A stretch of 63,975 bases of DNA from Croceicoccus ponticola (GTDB taxonomy: Bacteria > Pseudomonadota > Alphaproteobacteria > Sphingomonadales > Sphingomonadaceae), in NCBI RefSeq assembly GCF_004004515.1, contig NZ_RXOL01000010.1, forward strand, positions 1-63,975. The letters are read 5' to 3'. This document shows positions 43,398 through 53,386 of the stretch, one piece after another (the stretch's first letter is position 1; every line of letters begins with the position of its first letter). The notes under the pieces are model-generated. The model saw nothing but the letters and a program-made list of their open reading frames with translations, was not told where the DNA came from and searched no databases. A program made the translations under genes and the position numbers.

Positions 43398-45335
43398 TCA
43401 TTGCTCCGCCGTGGCATGGTGGACGATCTCGAAATCGTCGAGGTTGGCGTGCTCGGTCATCTTCCAGACTTCCAAGATCCGGAACGGGTTATTGACGATG
43501 ACCCGGCCCTTGGAATTGTGGAAATAGGTTTTCACCCCTGTGGAGGTCCACACCATGTCGGCATGGCGCGAGTCGATCATCGCGTTGTATTCTTCGTATC
43601 GGTCGTTCCGCACATCGACGGAGTCGATCCCTTCAGCGAACATCTGACCAAGCAGGGACATCAGATAATGCACTTGTCGTTCCAGCACGGTAATTAGGCT
43701 GCCGCCGTGACCGAATTGGGTATTCGGACCATAGAACAGAAAGAAATTAGGGTAGCCTGGAACTACCGTGCCCAGATAGGCGCGTGCGTTGTCGCCTTCC
43801 CAATCATCGTGAATGTCACGCCCGCCAATGCCTTTTACGCGCATCGGTATCAGCCAGTTGACAACATCGAACCCGGTCGCCCAGATGAGCACGTCGGCAT
43901 CGATAGTCTCGCCACCATCGGTAGTGATGCTGTGTTCGGCGACCGAGCTGACCGATCCTGTGACAAGCCGAACATTGGGTTTTGTCAGCGACCGAAACCA
44001 TCCATTGTCCAGCAGCATTCGTTTTGCAAATGGCGGGTAATCCGGCAGGACCTGGGGCAACAAATGCGGTGAATCGCCCAGTTCCGACTCGATATACGAA
44101 GTCAGTCCGCGCCGATGCGCATCGTTGATTGGATTGATGGCGAGCGGATCTTCGGCATAGGCAGGATCGTTCTGCAACGCTTCGTAGAGCTTGTCGTTGA
44201 ATGCCCAACTCAGCCGAAGGCGATACCACAGGCGATAGACAGGAACTTCTTCAAGCAACTTCTGTACCGGCTCGGGAACCTCGACCTTGAACTTGGGATG
44301 GGGCGCGGCCCACTGAGCTGTGCGCTGAACTATGGTAAGCGTGGCTACCTCGTCGGCAATTGCCGGTGCGACCTGCATGGCGCTTGCCCCGCTGCCGATG
44401 AGCACGACATGCTTGCCCGCAAGGTCGAGGCCTGCGTCTGGGTATTGCGCGGTGTGCACGCTGGGGCCCTCGAAGGATTCGAGACCCGGCAAATTGGGTA
44501 TGCGCGGTTTGTTGAAGGCACCGACCGCACTGACAACAATTGACGCGGTCAGCGTCTCGGCCTCGCCAGCTTCGTTCATAACGTCGGCATCCCACATTCG
44601 GCGTGCCTCGTCATAACGCACCTCCCGGACATTAACCCCGAAACGTACATGGCGAATGATATCAAGATCGCTGGCGACTTTTTCGAGGTACCGGTGGATT
44701 TCGCGGCTGTCCGCGAAATAGCGTGACCAGGGATAGGAGGCGAAAGAAAACGAATAGAGGTAGCTGGGCACGTCACAGGCGGCGCCGGGATAGCGATTGT
44801 CCTGCCAGACGCCTCCCATTGCAGATCCGCGTTCGACAATCACGTAATCGATGCCCGCTTCCTCGAACTTGGCCGCCGCGCAGATGCCCGAAATGCCTGC
44901 GCCAACGATAAGTGCGCGAAAGCCGGGCGGCGACGCAGGAAAGGGCTGATCCGCACCAGCCGGATCGGGCAACTGCAATTCATTACGGACAAGCGGGGCA
45001 TATTCGGCCGGAATCTGCTCGCCCAAGGATACGCTCATGATGCGGAGCAACAAGGCATCATCGGGATTGGGAATAGCCGGCTGCTTGCCCGCGAACCACG
45101 CGCGCAGTTCGTTAAGCGCAGCGGCCCGAATTTCATCCTGGACCGCGTCCGGCAAGCCGCCGTCGTCATTGTCGTCCAGTCCGCGCGTACGGGTTGGGAC
45201 GAAGCGTCCCTCGATCCACTTGAGATCGCCCGTCATCTGGATCAGCATAGCGGCCAGCGTCGGGATATTGGCGAGCTTTACCGCCTCGCCAAGCCATGCA
45301 CGCTCTCCCTGATCCAGATTTTCTGATGCAGTCAC
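43398..45335 (-). CDS. FAD-dependent Baeyer-Villiger-like monooxygenase
   Basis: A 645-residue flavoprotein. A helical N-terminal extension (1-138) precedes FAD motif GAGISG (145-150), GGVWQDNRYPGAACDVPSYLYSFSF, a BVMO fingerprint-like F-x-G-x-x-x-H-x-x-x-Y-P at 288-299, and NADPH motif GSGASA (314-319). The canonical fingerprint ends in W before P/D; here it is Tyr, as in some long BVMO relatives. The enzyme inserts O next to a ketone, giving an ester or lactone. GTG 45335 is chosen: AAGAGGT stands before it and no ATG fits. It follows the LLM gene by 47 bases. Confidence 0.9.
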   Translation of the reverse strand: MTASENLDQGERAWLGEAVKLANIPTLAAMLIQMTGDLKWIEGRFVPTRTRGLDDNDDGGLPDAVQDEIRAAALNELRAWFAGKQPAIPNPDDALLLRIMSVSLGEQIPAEYAPLVRNELQLPDPAGADQPFPASPPGFRALIVGAGISGICAAAKFEEAGIDYVIVERGSAMGGVWQDNRYPGAACDVPSYLYSFSFASYPWSRYFADSREIHRYLEKVASDLDIIRHVRFGVNVREVRYDEARRMWDADVMNEAGEAETLTASIVVSAVGAFNKPRIPNLPGLESFEGPSVHTAQYPDAGLDLAGKHVVLIGSGASAMQVAPAIADEVATLTIVQRTAQWAAPHPKFKVEVPEPVQKLLEEVPVYRLWYRLRLSWAFNDKLYEALQNDPAYAEDPLAINPINDAHRRGLTSYIESELGDSPHLLPQVLPDYPPFAKRMLLDNGWFRSLTKPNVRLVTGSVSSVAEHSITTDGGETIDADVLIWATGFDVVNWLIPMRVKGIGGRDIHDDWEGDNARAYLGTVVPGYPNFFLFYGPNTQFGHGGSLITVLERQVHYLMSLLGQMFAEGIDSVDVRNDRYEEYNAMIDSRHADMVWTSTGVKTYFHNSKGRVIVNNPFRILEVWKMTEHANLDDFEIVHHATAEQ

Positions 45336-45382
45336 CGATATTACCTCTTGCGTATCTGAACGTCCGTCCACCGCGCCTGCGG

Positions 45383-46582
45383 TCAGGACTCTCCCTTCTT
45401 GGGAAGTGCGGCGATGAGTTCGGGGGCGATATCCTTTTCGCCGCGTTCGTCGATGTGCCGCTGAATCCGATCCTGAATTGCGGCAGCGATCTTGCCCGCG
45501 AGTTCTGGCCGGCTTGCACGGCACTCGTCGCATGAGATCTTGCGATTGTCAGGCATCTCGTCGATTTCCGGCATCACATAGCGGGCGAACATTTCGTAAG
45601 ATCGCTTCGTGCTTTCCCAGTTGGCCCAGTTGTGGCCAAAGAGCAGAAGGGTGCCGAAGCCGCCGGATTGTTCCTGCAAACGCCGGATTTGGGCGATTGC
45701 GTCGTCAGGCGTGCCGATCACCGCCATATTAGAGCTGAGCAGGGCGTCGATGACATCTCCGCCGCCAGGTACGATAGGCAGAGCGGCTACATTGCGTAGA
45801 TAATCAGCCCAGCCGTCGATGCCGAATTCGACGTCCTTTTTCGCCTGTTCCCGCGTCTCTGCAATGTGCATCGGCGCGACGAGCCGCCATTTGGAGCGAT
45901 CGACCTTCTGGCCATTGGCTTCCGCAACCTCTTCTGCGATGTGCCAGTTCGCGGCAAGCGCATCGAAGGCGGCGCTGGAAGTGGCGCCGAACGACAACAT
46001 CCCGATGCCATTGCGGCCGCTGGCGCGCGCGCCGGTCGGCGAAACCGTGCTAGCTGCGACCATTTCGATGCGCGGGCGGGTGTAGGGCCGCATATGGATG
46101 CGCGCGTTGTTGAGCGTGAACCAGTCGGTCTTCGCCGTCACGGTTTCGCCGCGCAGCAGTTTGACCATGACGTCGATACCATCGTCCATCATGTCGCGCT
46201 GCTTGGCGACATCAATGCCCATCATTTCAGCGTCGGAGGCGAGCGAGCCAGGGCCCATGCCGATCATTGCACGGCCGCGTGTCATGTGATCGAGCTGACT
46301 AAAGCGTTCGGCCAGCATCAGCGGATGGTGATAGGGTAAGGAACTGACGGCCGAACCCAGCATGATCCGCTTCGTGCGTTCTGCTGCAGCGGCGATCATC
46401 AGTTCGGGACTTGCAATAGTTTCCCAACCGGCGGAATGGTGCTCGCCGTACCAGACCTCATCATAATCGTATTTCTCGAGAATTTCCGCGAGTTCCAGAT
46501 CGCGCTCCATGGCGAGCGTCGGATTCTCGTTGAGCGGGTGATGCGGGCCCACAAATGCGCCGAATCTCATTTTTGCTGACAT
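45383..46582 (-). CDS. LLM-class flavin-dependent monooxygenase
   Basis: A 399-residue luciferase-like TIM barrel: YDEVWYGEHHSAGWETIASPELMIAAAAERTKRIMLGSAVSSLPYHHPLMLAERFSQLDHMTRGRAMIGMGPGSLASDAEMMGI is the classic core, in the style of limonene 1,2-monooxygenase and type II Baeyer-Villiger enzymes. It needs FMNH2 from a separate reductase, probably the product of 34753-35241. The C-terminal 60 residues contain a CDEC pair. Oxygenation of the cluster's cyclic substrate is inference. It sits between the GST and BVMO genes in the operon. Confidence 0.92.
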   Translation of the reverse strand: MSAKMRFGAFVGPHHPLNENPTLAMERDLELAEILEKYDYDEVWYGEHHSAGWETIASPELMIAAAAERTKRIMLGSAVSSLPYHHPLMLAERFSQLDHMTRGRAMIGMGPGSLASDAEMMGIDVAKQRDMMDDGIDVMVKLLRGETVTAKTDWFTLNNARIHMRPYTRPRIEMVAASTVSPTGARASGRNGIGMLSFGATSSAAFDALAANWHIAEEVAEANGQKVDRSKWRLVAPMHIAETREQAKKDVEFGIDGWADYLRNVAALPIVPGGGDVIDALLSSNMAVIGTPDDAIAQIRRLQEQSGGFGTLLLFGHNWANWESTKRSYEMFARYVMPEIDEMPDNRKISCDECRASRPELAGKIAAAIQDRIQRHIDERGEKDIAPELIAALPKKGES

Positions 46583-46622
46583 GGGTGAAAATCCTCTCGC
46601 TATTATTTTAGTTGTTCGGCGG

Positions 46623-47288
46623 TCAGTTCATCGCCGCTTTTAGATCGACATCCATATGGGCCGGACCCGTCGCGACAAACGAAGGGCGCCGCTCGATGGC
46701 CTCTACGAAGCTCGTCAAAGATGGGAGCCGCGCCCGCCAGACGAGAGCGTCGATGGCCTCGCTCAAGCCAGAAGCGACGGCGAATTCGAACAACAGCAAT
46801 GTTGTCGCCACCGCGATGTCGCCATGATCGATGGGCCGGTCGTCGGCTGGTGCCTGACGGTCGGCGTACATTTCGTCGAGCGCGCACAGGGCACCAACGA
46901 CTTTGCGGGTCTGCCGCTCCACCCAGGCCATGCTGGGTTGCGGCCGCTGGCGCTCAAGGATCAGGCTCTGTGCCGCTTCCATCAGCCGTTCGCCGAGCAA
47001 TTGGCGCTTTTTGGCTGCCAGCACGTCATTGATGTCAGCGGGAAGCAGCGGGGTTTCGGGGTAACGTGCTTCCAACCAGGTCAGGATGTACGCTGAATCG
47101 TAGATCGTCTCACCATTGTCGGTGATCAGGATCGGCAATTGTTCCAGCGGATTATGCTGAGCAGTGCAAGTATCCTCCGCCCACGGGACATCGTAGCTGA
47201 CCGTGAAATCGATGCCCTTTTCAAGCATCGCGATCGCGACTTTACGGCCGAACGGACTTGGGCGCGCATTGATCAAAACATTCGTCAT
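46623..47288 (-). CDS. Glutathione S-transferase family protein
   Basis: A 221-residue GST. The thioredoxin-like N-terminal domain has INARPSPFGRKVAIAMLEKGIDF (catalytic Ser in the PSPF turn), NPLEQLPILITDNGETIYDSAYILTWLEARYP; the helical C-terminal domain carries IDHGDIAVATTLLLFEFA. It may open epoxides, remove a leaving group, or isomerise a maleyl-type intermediate. It lies 72 bases after the TonB receptor and 40 before the LLM gene. Confidence 0.9.
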   Translation of the reverse strand: MTNVLINARPSPFGRKVAIAMLEKGIDFTVSYDVPWAEDTCTAQHNPLEQLPILITDNGETIYDSAYILTWLEARYPETPLLPADINDVLAAKKRQLLGERLMEAAQSLILERQRPQPSMAWVERQTRKVVGALCALDEMYADRQAPADDRPIDHGDIAVATTLLLFEFAVASGLSEAIDALVWRARLPSLTSFVEAIERRPSFVATGPAHMDVDLKAAMN

Positions 47289-47360
47289 TTTGCATCCTCC
47301 GCCTTTCGGCCTTTGGTCGGGGCCCAGCGTTGAAAATCGATCTTAACGTTGTGTCAGACC

Positions 47361-49733
47361 TCAGAACTTCTTGCGTGCTTCGAGCAGGAATGTGCGCGGA
47401 GCGCCCGGGATGACGGTGTTGACCGCCAGCAGGCTAAGGAAGCCGATGCCCCCGACGTAATACGTCCTGTCGAAAGCATTTTTCAGGTTCGCGGTGAGAG
47501 ACCATCCCGCCACATCGTCTTCGATTCCGGCGCGAAAGTTGACGAGCGTGTAACCGGGGATCTTGGTGCCGGGATTTAGCGTGTTGCCGGTCGAACTGAA
47601 GTATGTCGACGTCTGGGCGTAGACATCGCCGTGCAGCGTGGCGGTAAGGTTCGAACTGACCGGCGCCTTGATTTCGGCAAAGGCTACGCCCGACCATTCG
47701 GGCGTGTCGGGGTAAGTGTCGAACGCGACTGCCGGATTGCCGAGAACCGAGACGATATTGCTGGTGAACCGGGCGTCGGTATAGTTCACGTTGCCGCCGA
47801 TGTTCAGCCACGAAGTCGGGCTAATCACCCCGTCGACTTCGATGCCGGTGACTTCGGCCTTGGGAACATTGACGGTAATCCCGGCAAGACTGCCAAAGAT
47901 TTCGACGTAGTTCGAACGCTGAATATCATCGATCCACATGTTGTATGCGGCAAGGTTGAAGCGGACTGGAGTGGTGCCGATTTCGCCCTGATATTTCAGG
48001 CCCAGTTCCACATCGAGCGCCGTTTCCGGGCTGTAACCTGCGCCACCTTCATTGCCGACACCGGGAAGCGGCGGGGCGAAGAAGTTGAAGCCGCCGCTGC
48101 GGAAGCTTCTGCGGCTCACCGCATACAGCAGGAGGCTGGGGTTGACCTGTTGTTCTAGCCCGACATGCCAGCTGAACTTCTTGAAGGTTTCCGAGAGCGG
48201 ATTGACGAACGCGGGGTTGGGGTTGGTCAGGTAGATGTCGTCATTCTGGTGCGTGATCGTCACCTTTTCGGACGAATAGCGTCCACCCAGCGTGATGCCG
48301 AGCCCTTCGTTGATCATGTCGCTAAGATCGAGCGTGCCCTGCGCGTAAACCGCATACGACGTGTTATCGATCCGGGCATCGTTGATCTGGTTGATCGGGG
48401 GCGCTATGGGAGTGAGATCGAGGATCACGCTAAGCGAGCGGTTGTCGAGCGTTTCGTCAGAATAATAGAGACCGGCGACGTAGGTCAGCGTGTTGCCGAA
48501 CGTGTCGCCCAGGATCTGCAGTTCCTCGGAAAACTGCTTGAGGGTGCCGCCGCGGCCATCGGCGCCATTGCTGTCAGCGGGGAATGATGTCCCATCGAAC
48601 TCGGAAGCGTCAAAGGCCTTTTGCCGAACGTAGCCGACAATGTTCTTGATGCTGGTGTTCGGGCCGATTTCCAAAGTGCTCGTGTTGGTGACTGTCAAAG
48701 ATTTGGAGCGGTGGAAGTTGGGTGCATCGACATCGACGATATAGGGCCCGCGGGCCTGCTGTTTTGCAGCAAAGGCCACGATGCCTTCGGGATCGGCGCC
48801 CGGGTGCGCGGCAAGAAAGGCGGCAAACACGCCAGGGCCGAAAAGGGAATCGATGTCGGGGCTGTAAAGGATGTTGTTTGGAACAAATGCGCCGCCTGCG
48901 CCGCGTGGCAGAATGTTATAGATGACACTCGACAGGTTATCGCCGCCAGAATGGCCGTATTCGACCATCAGGTCGTTGGTAAACGAAAGTGAAGGCTTGA
49001 TAGTCAGGCTGCCGCGGACGTTCTCTTTCTTGACATCGCCAAGACGGCCGCCGTCGAACAGATTGCGCTGATACCCGTCACGACGCTGGAAGAAGCCGGC
49101 CACGCGCAGCAGAACAGTATCTTCGACCAAGGGCACATTGATGGCGCCTTCGGCCTGAACATGGCTGTAATTGCCGCCGCGCAGGCTGACATAGCCGCCT
49201 AAATCGTCATCGGGCTTCGCCGTCGTGAACAGCACGGCACCGCCGGTGGAGTTCCGCCCGAACAAAGTCCCCTGCGGTCCCTTCAGAACCTGGATCGACT
49301 GAAGATCGTAGAACGCGGTCGAGCTTGCGCCACCGACCTGCACTTCGTTGACATATGGCAGCACGCTGGGCCGCGAGAAGCTGAACGAATCCACCGATTG
49401 GCCGCGCAAGGAATAGTTAAGCTGATTGTCGCTCTGCCCCGCCTTGACAGTAAGGCCGGGGATGGCGGTCTGGAGGTCCGCCTCGCTAACGATGGCCTGT
49501 TCAGCAAGCGTGTCTTGGCTCAGCACCGAGACCGCCACCGGGGTACGGGCTAGGGAGCCTTCGCGCCGCTGGGCCGTGACCACGATCTCGCCCATGGCGC
49601 TGCCCGTCTGGTCGGCAGCACTAACGGTATCGCCGTCAGCTGCGGCCGCGACGGTCTGCGCCATCGCGGTGGAGCATTGCAGCGCGGCCAGGATCGGCAC
49701 TGACCACATCATCGTCTTGAATTGCGAAGCCAT
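47361..49733 (-). CDS. TonB-dependent outer-membrane receptor
   Basis: A 790-residue receptor. Signal peptide in the first 26 residues (MMWSVPILAALQCSTAMAQ). TonB box-like GEIVVTAQRREGS, plug domain with VLKGPQGTLFGRNSTGGAVLFTT, a 22-strand barrel, and C-terminal TFLLEARKKF ending in Phe as usual. The style is that of sphingomonad receptors for hydrophobic or aromatic compounds rather than iron siderophores; no fecIR pair is nearby. Of three tandem ATGs, the third (49733) has the best distance from GGAGG. It probably imports the substrate of the downstream operon. Confidence 0.93.
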   Translation of the reverse strand: MASQFKTMMWSVPILAALQCSTAMAQTVAAAADGDTVSAADQTGSAMGEIVVTAQRREGSLARTPVAVSVLSQDTLAEQAIVSEADLQTAIPGLTVKAGQSDNQLNYSLRGQSVDSFSFSRPSVLPYVNEVQVGGASSTAFYDLQSIQVLKGPQGTLFGRNSTGGAVLFTTAKPDDDLGGYVSLRGGNYSHVQAEGAINVPLVEDTVLLRVAGFFQRRDGYQRNLFDGGRLGDVKKENVRGSLTIKPSLSFTNDLMVEYGHSGGDNLSSVIYNILPRGAGGAFVPNNILYSPDIDSLFGPGVFAAFLAAHPGADPEGIVAFAAKQQARGPYIVDVDAPNFHRSKSLTVTNTSTLEIGPNTSIKNIVGYVRQKAFDASEFDGTSFPADSNGADGRGGTLKQFSEELQILGDTFGNTLTYVAGLYYSDETLDNRSLSVILDLTPIAPPINQINDARIDNTSYAVYAQGTLDLSDMINEGLGITLGGRYSSEKVTITHQNDDIYLTNPNPAFVNPLSETFKKFSWHVGLEQQVNPSLLLYAVSRRSFRSGGFNFFAPPLPGVGNEGGAGYSPETALDVELGLKYQGEIGTTPVRFNLAAYNMWIDDIQRSNYVEIFGSLAGITVNVPKAEVTGIEVDGVISPTSWLNIGGNVNYTDARFTSNIVSVLGNPAVAFDTYPDTPEWSGVAFAEIKAPVSSNLTATLHGDVYAQTSTYFSSTGNTLNPGTKIPGYTLVNFRAGIEDDVAGWSLTANLKNAFDRTYYVGGIGFLSLLAVNTVIPGAPRTFLLEARKKF

Positions 49734-50226
49734 CATCATCCTCCACCAGCTGCAGGCTGATGAAATTCGCCTGCTTGCCTGATTGTTGACGCGGTGATGT
49801 GCGGCTTAATCTGATTGTCGCCACCACTCGTCTTATGAGCTTTAAACTCCGCCCAACGGATAAGTTTGTCAACACATGTATTGAAAAAAATACAAGACCG
49901 AGCCGTTATTGGCTCGAAACTGCGAGTTTTCGGTCAGGGGGCGAGTTCGCCAGAATCCGCGAAGTGAGCCATGGGCTTAAGCGCCGTGATCGCTTGGGTG
50001 ATGCAGACTACAATCGGGAGAATGCGGATGAACTATATGATATAGCACGAATATATGACGAATGTCGGTCTGCAACTGTGGTGCATCCGCTCAAATTTCT
50101 GAAAAAACGCATGCGAGATCGATTCGTTTCTGCACCGAGGGACGGCCAAGCTAGTAACCTGTCGTTCGTTCAACATAGATGTTTAATTACGATTGATCTT
50201 CAGCGCGTGTGTCGATATGGAAAGTA
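49734..50226. other. Divergent control region of the catabolic cluster
   Basis: About 490 bases, clearly more AT-rich than the genes on either side. It holds the promoters of the TonB receptor operon and the TetR gene. Several dyads are visible, the best at 49877-49894. No coding gene is supported. Confidence 0.6.
49877..49894. promoter_or_regulatory. Candidate TetR operator
   Basis: TGTATT and AATACA are inverted around six A/G-rich bases. It lies about 145 bases before the receptor start and is the best palindrome in the divergent region. The assignment to the adjacent TetR protein rests on position only. Confidence 0.45.
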
Positions 50227-50985
50227 ATGTCGAACCCTGATTTGGTGGGCTTGGCATTTGTCCCTTTGACCGGATTGGCTATAGGTATGTCCCCTGACCT
50301 TCTTTCGATGCCTGGAGATATAGTGACAAAGCCGACGAGCGGGATCGGAGCGAGACGCTCTGCCAACCGCGATGAAGAAACCAGACCTGCGAAATACGAT
50401 GCGAAACGTCAGTCGATCGTTGAGGCCGCTGGCAAAGTATTCAATCGCGAAGGTTTTGAACGGGCCAGCATGTCTGCGGTCGCGCGCGAAATCGGCGTCG
50501 ATCGTGCGACGCTTTATTACTACTTTTCGTCCAAGGAAGACCTGTTCGATGACGTCGTTGGCAGCATCGTCGAAAAGAACCTGAAAATGTGCACGGCGAT
50601 CCGTGACAGCAAGCTCAAGCCAGCACGCAAGTTGCGCGATTTGATGGTGCAGTTGATGCAGTCATACGACGAACACTATCCGTTTTTCTACATCTATATT
50701 CGAGAAAATCTCAGCCACGTCAGCGACAAGCGAACTGCATGGTCGAAGCGTATGCGGCAGCTGAACCAACAAACCACCGATGCGGTCATCGACATCGTGG
50801 AGCAGGGCTTGGCCGATGGTACCTTGCGCAAGGTCGGGTCACCGAGGGTCATTGCCTACGGTCTTTTCGGGATCGTTGGCTGGACCCACCGTTGGTACCG
50901 CCCCGGTAACTGCGAGGTGAGCGCCACCGAGATCGGCAGTACTTACGCCGAAATATTCATAGCGGGGCTTGAGAATCAATACTGA
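50227..50985 (+). CDS. TetR-family transcriptional regulator
   Basis: A regulator of about 252 residues. The TetR HTH is RQSIVEAAGKVFNREGFERASMSAVAREIGVDRATLYYYFSSKEDLFDDVV; the ligand domain follows. The first 55 residues before the HTH are unusual, longer than the family norm, and may be partly non-coding: ATG 50227 follows GGAAAG at only two bases, and ATG 50287 is an alternative. It is divergent from the receptor operon, so it likely represses it until the substrate or a CoA intermediate is present. The C-terminal FGIVGWTHRWYRPGN resembles the TetR_C regulators of fatty-acyl or aromatic degradation. Confidence 0.88.
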   Translation: MSNPDLVGLAFVPLTGLAIGMSPDLLSMPGDIVTKPTSGIGARRSANRDEETRPAKYDAKRQSIVEAAGKVFNREGFERASMSAVAREIGVDRATLYYYFSSKEDLFDDVVGSIVEKNLKMCTAIRDSKLKPARKLRDLMVQLMQSYDEHYPFFYIYIRENLSHVSDKRTAWSKRMRQLNQQTTDAVIDIVEQGLADGTLRKVGSPRVIAYGLFGIVGWTHRWYRPGNCEVSATEIGSTYAEIFIAGLENQY

Positions 50986-51094
50986 ACTGCGGGCTGAGGA
51001 TCGCATAAACACTGCCAGCAGACCCAAACTTGCGTCGGCTGGACACAACTGAACCGCTCGGTCGAACGGGCGGCAACGATAAAGAGGATGTCCC

Positions 51095-52270
51095 ATGCGC
51101 GAAGCATTAATTGTCTCAACCGCCAGAACCCCGATCGGACGTGCCTTTCGCGGTGCGTTCAACGCAACTCACTCGCCCACGCTGGCTGTCGAACCGATCC
51201 GCGCCGCGCTTGAACGCAGTGGCATTGACGGCGCAATGGTCGAAGATGTCATCATGGGATCGGCCCTGCAACAGGGTTCCCAGTATACCATTGGCCGCAA
51301 CGCTGCGTTGCGCGCCGGACTGCCGACATCCGTGCCCGGCCAATCGATCGACCGGCAATGCGCGTCCGGCCTGATGGCCATTTCGATTGCGGCGAATCAG
51401 GTCGTCAACGACGGGATGGATATCTGTATTGCCGGCGGCGTTGAATCTGTGTCGATGGTGCAGACCAAGGATCTTCGCGTCACGCCAGATCCCGAGCTGG
51501 TTGCGATGATGCCGCTCGCTTACATGCCCATGCTGCAGACAGCCGAAGTCGTCGCCGCACGTTACGGAATCTCGCGCGAGGTACAGGACGAATACGCGCT
51601 GCAATCGCAGGAACGCACAGCGGCCGCACAGGCCGCCGGCGCTTTTGATGACGAAATCGTGCCTGTAACGGCCACAATGCAGGTCACGAACAAGGAAACG
51701 GGTGAAGTCAGCGCGAAGGAAGTCACGCTGACCAAGGACGAGGGCAACCGGCCCGGAACGACACTGGAAAACCTGAGCAGCCTGTCTCCCGTGCTGGGCG
51801 AGAATAAGGTGATTACCGCCGGCAACGCCAGCCAGCTTTCCGACGGCGCATCGGCATGCGTTGTGATGGAAGGCGCGCTTGCCGCCAAGCGGGGGCTTGA
51901 GCCGATCGGCCGCTATATGGGCATGGCTGTTGCGGGCACCGATCCCGATGAAATGGGTATCGGCCCGGTCTTTGCAGTGCCCAAGTTGCTTAGCCGATTT
52001 GACCTGTCGATTAACGATATTGGCCTGTGGGAGCTCAACGAGGCGTTTGCAGTTCAAGTCATCTATTGCCGTGACCGGCTTGGCATTCCGAATGAACTTA
52101 TGAACGTGAACGGAGGGGCGATTTCGATCGGCCACCCCTATGGCATGTCAGGTTCGCGCATGGTCGGTCATGCCTTGATCGAAGGCAAGCGCCGGGGCGC
52201 GAAGCACGTGGTCGTCACGATGTGCGTTGGCGGAGGCATGGGCGCTGCGGGGCTTTTCGAAGTCTTGTAA
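51095..52270 (+). CDS. Acetyl-CoA acyltransferase (thiolase)
   Basis: A 391-residue thiolase. Nucleophilic Cys89 in [12 protein letters not shown], the loop [14 protein letters not shown] with catalytic His, and C-terminal [16 protein letters not shown] with the second Cys. It performs the final cleavage of a 3-ketoacyl-CoA. It lies 109 bases after the TetR gene in the same direction, and completes the beta-oxidation set encoded on the other strand. AAAGAGGATGTCCC precedes the ATG. Confidence 0.95.
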   Translation: MREALIVSTARTPIGRAFRGAFNATHSPTLAVEPIRAALERSGIDGAMVEDVIMGSALQQGSQYTIGRNAALRAGLPTSVPGQSIDRQCASGLMAISIAANQVVNDGMDICIAGGVESVSMVQTKDLRVTPDPELVAMMPLAYMPMLQTAEVVAARYGISREVQDEYALQSQERTAAAQAAGAFDDEIVPVTATMQVTNKETGEVSAKEVTLTKDEGNRPGTTLENLSSLSPVLGENKVITAGNASQLSDGASACVVMEGALAAKRGLEPIGRYMGMAVAGTDPDEMGIGPVFAVPKLLSRFDLSINDIGLWELNEAFAVQVIYCRDRLGIPNELMNVNGGAISIGHPYGMSGSRMVGHALIEGKRRGAKHVVVTMCVGGGMGAAGLFEVL

Positions 52271-52274
52271 AACA

Positions 52275-52298
52275 GGGGGGCGGCAGCGGTTGCCCCCC
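52275..52298. terminator. Bidirectional terminator
   Basis: GGGGGGC (52275-52281) pairs with GCCCCCC (52292-52298), followed by TT on the plus side. It sits between converging thiolase and esterase genes. Confidence 0.6.
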
Positions 52299-52319
52299 TT
52301 CCTAGGCTGCTACCTCGTT

Positions 52320-53279
52320 TCAGGCGCCAGTCGGCGGCGGCGTTGCGTTCATCATCTGGCTGAGCGCAGCGTTGAGGATCTGGCTAAACCGGATCGATAT
52401 CGCTGCTTTGCAAGCCACGTCAAAGCCGTGAACGCCATCGGGCATGACGTGTAGTTCGGTCGATACCCCGCTGGCGGCAAGCCGCCTTGCATACTCCATC
52501 GCTTCGTCACGAAAGAGATCGATCGATCCGACAGCAAGGAAGGCTGGGGGCAGCGCCTCGCATGATTTTGCCAGGGCCGGTGAAAACCAGCCCGCCCGTT
52601 CGTTGGCAACTGCAAAATTGCCGCGATACGATGTCCAGCCATACCGGTTGTTCGCCCGCGTCCAGATATATTCGTCGTCTGGCGGGATCGATGCTGCACA
52701 TGTTGGGCCACCGGTGCGATAATCGAGCATGGGGTAGATGAGGATTTGCCCGGCCAGCAGATCCGCTCCTTCATCGCGAAGCCTTAGGCAAAGAGCCGCT
52801 GCAATACCGCCGCCTGCGCTTTCGCCCATCACGAAAACTCGTGACACATCGACGCCCAGCTCTTCGCTGTTCGCAATCAGCCATTGTAGTGCCGCCAGCG
52901 TATCATCAAGCGCGGCTGGGAAGGGGTGCTCCGGTGCCAGCCGATAATCCACTGACACCACGACCGCGTCATGGTCGAACGCAATGGCGGGCATGTTCGT
53001 CCGGCTCATCTCCGCCGAACCCATGACCAGACCGCCGCCGTGTAGGTGGATGATTGCCGGGCGCGACCGGTTGGGTGAGGGTGGATTATAAACGAACAGG
53101 CTCAGCGGTTGCTCTGCCGAAATGAGTACCACCTCGGGATCAAGCCTGACGTCGAACATTTTCGGGTCGGTGCTCATCAGTTCGCGGACCCCGCCGATGC
53201 TGGCATCGGTAAGATCAAGCTGAGGAAATCGTTCAACGAATTTCGTCAGTTCGGGATCACAAATGGGCTTCGGAGCCAT
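52320..53279 (-). CDS. Alpha/beta hydrolase, hormone-sensitive-lipase type (second)
   Basis: A 319-residue esterase. Oxyanion motif HLHGGGLVMGS, nucleophile elbow MGESAGGG, acid in SIDLFRDEAMEYARRL and histidine in DGVHGFDVA. It shares the fold of the 35444-36382 enzyme but is clearly divergent from it, so it is not a recent duplicate. Two such esterases on the borders of a cluster with two Baeyer-Villiger-type oxygenases suggest hydrolysis of two ester or lactone intermediates (inference). The SDR gene lies 107 bases upstream on the same strand. Confidence 0.9.
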   Translation of the reverse strand: MAPKPICDPELTKFVERFPQLDLTDASIGGVRELMSTDPKMFDVRLDPEVVLISAEQPLSLFVYNPPSPNRSRPAIIHLHGGGLVMGSAEMSRTNMPAIAFDHDAVVVSVDYRLAPEHPFPAALDDTLAALQWLIANSEELGVDVSRVFVMGESAGGGIAAALCLRLRDEGADLLAGQILIYPMLDYRTGGPTCAASIPPDDEYIWTRANNRYGWTSYRGNFAVANERAGWFSPALAKSCEALPPAFLAVGSIDLFRDEAMEYARRLAASGVSTELHVMPDGVHGFDVACKAAISIRFSQILNAALSQMMNATPPPTGA

Positions 53280-53386
53280 GTTATTTCACTGCTTTCAATT
53301 TACGACTGGGCGAAGTCGCCAAGCCAAAACGTCACTACTTGACCCAGACTTCTTGCCCGACCTTCACGCCAAACGCTTCGTAATCG

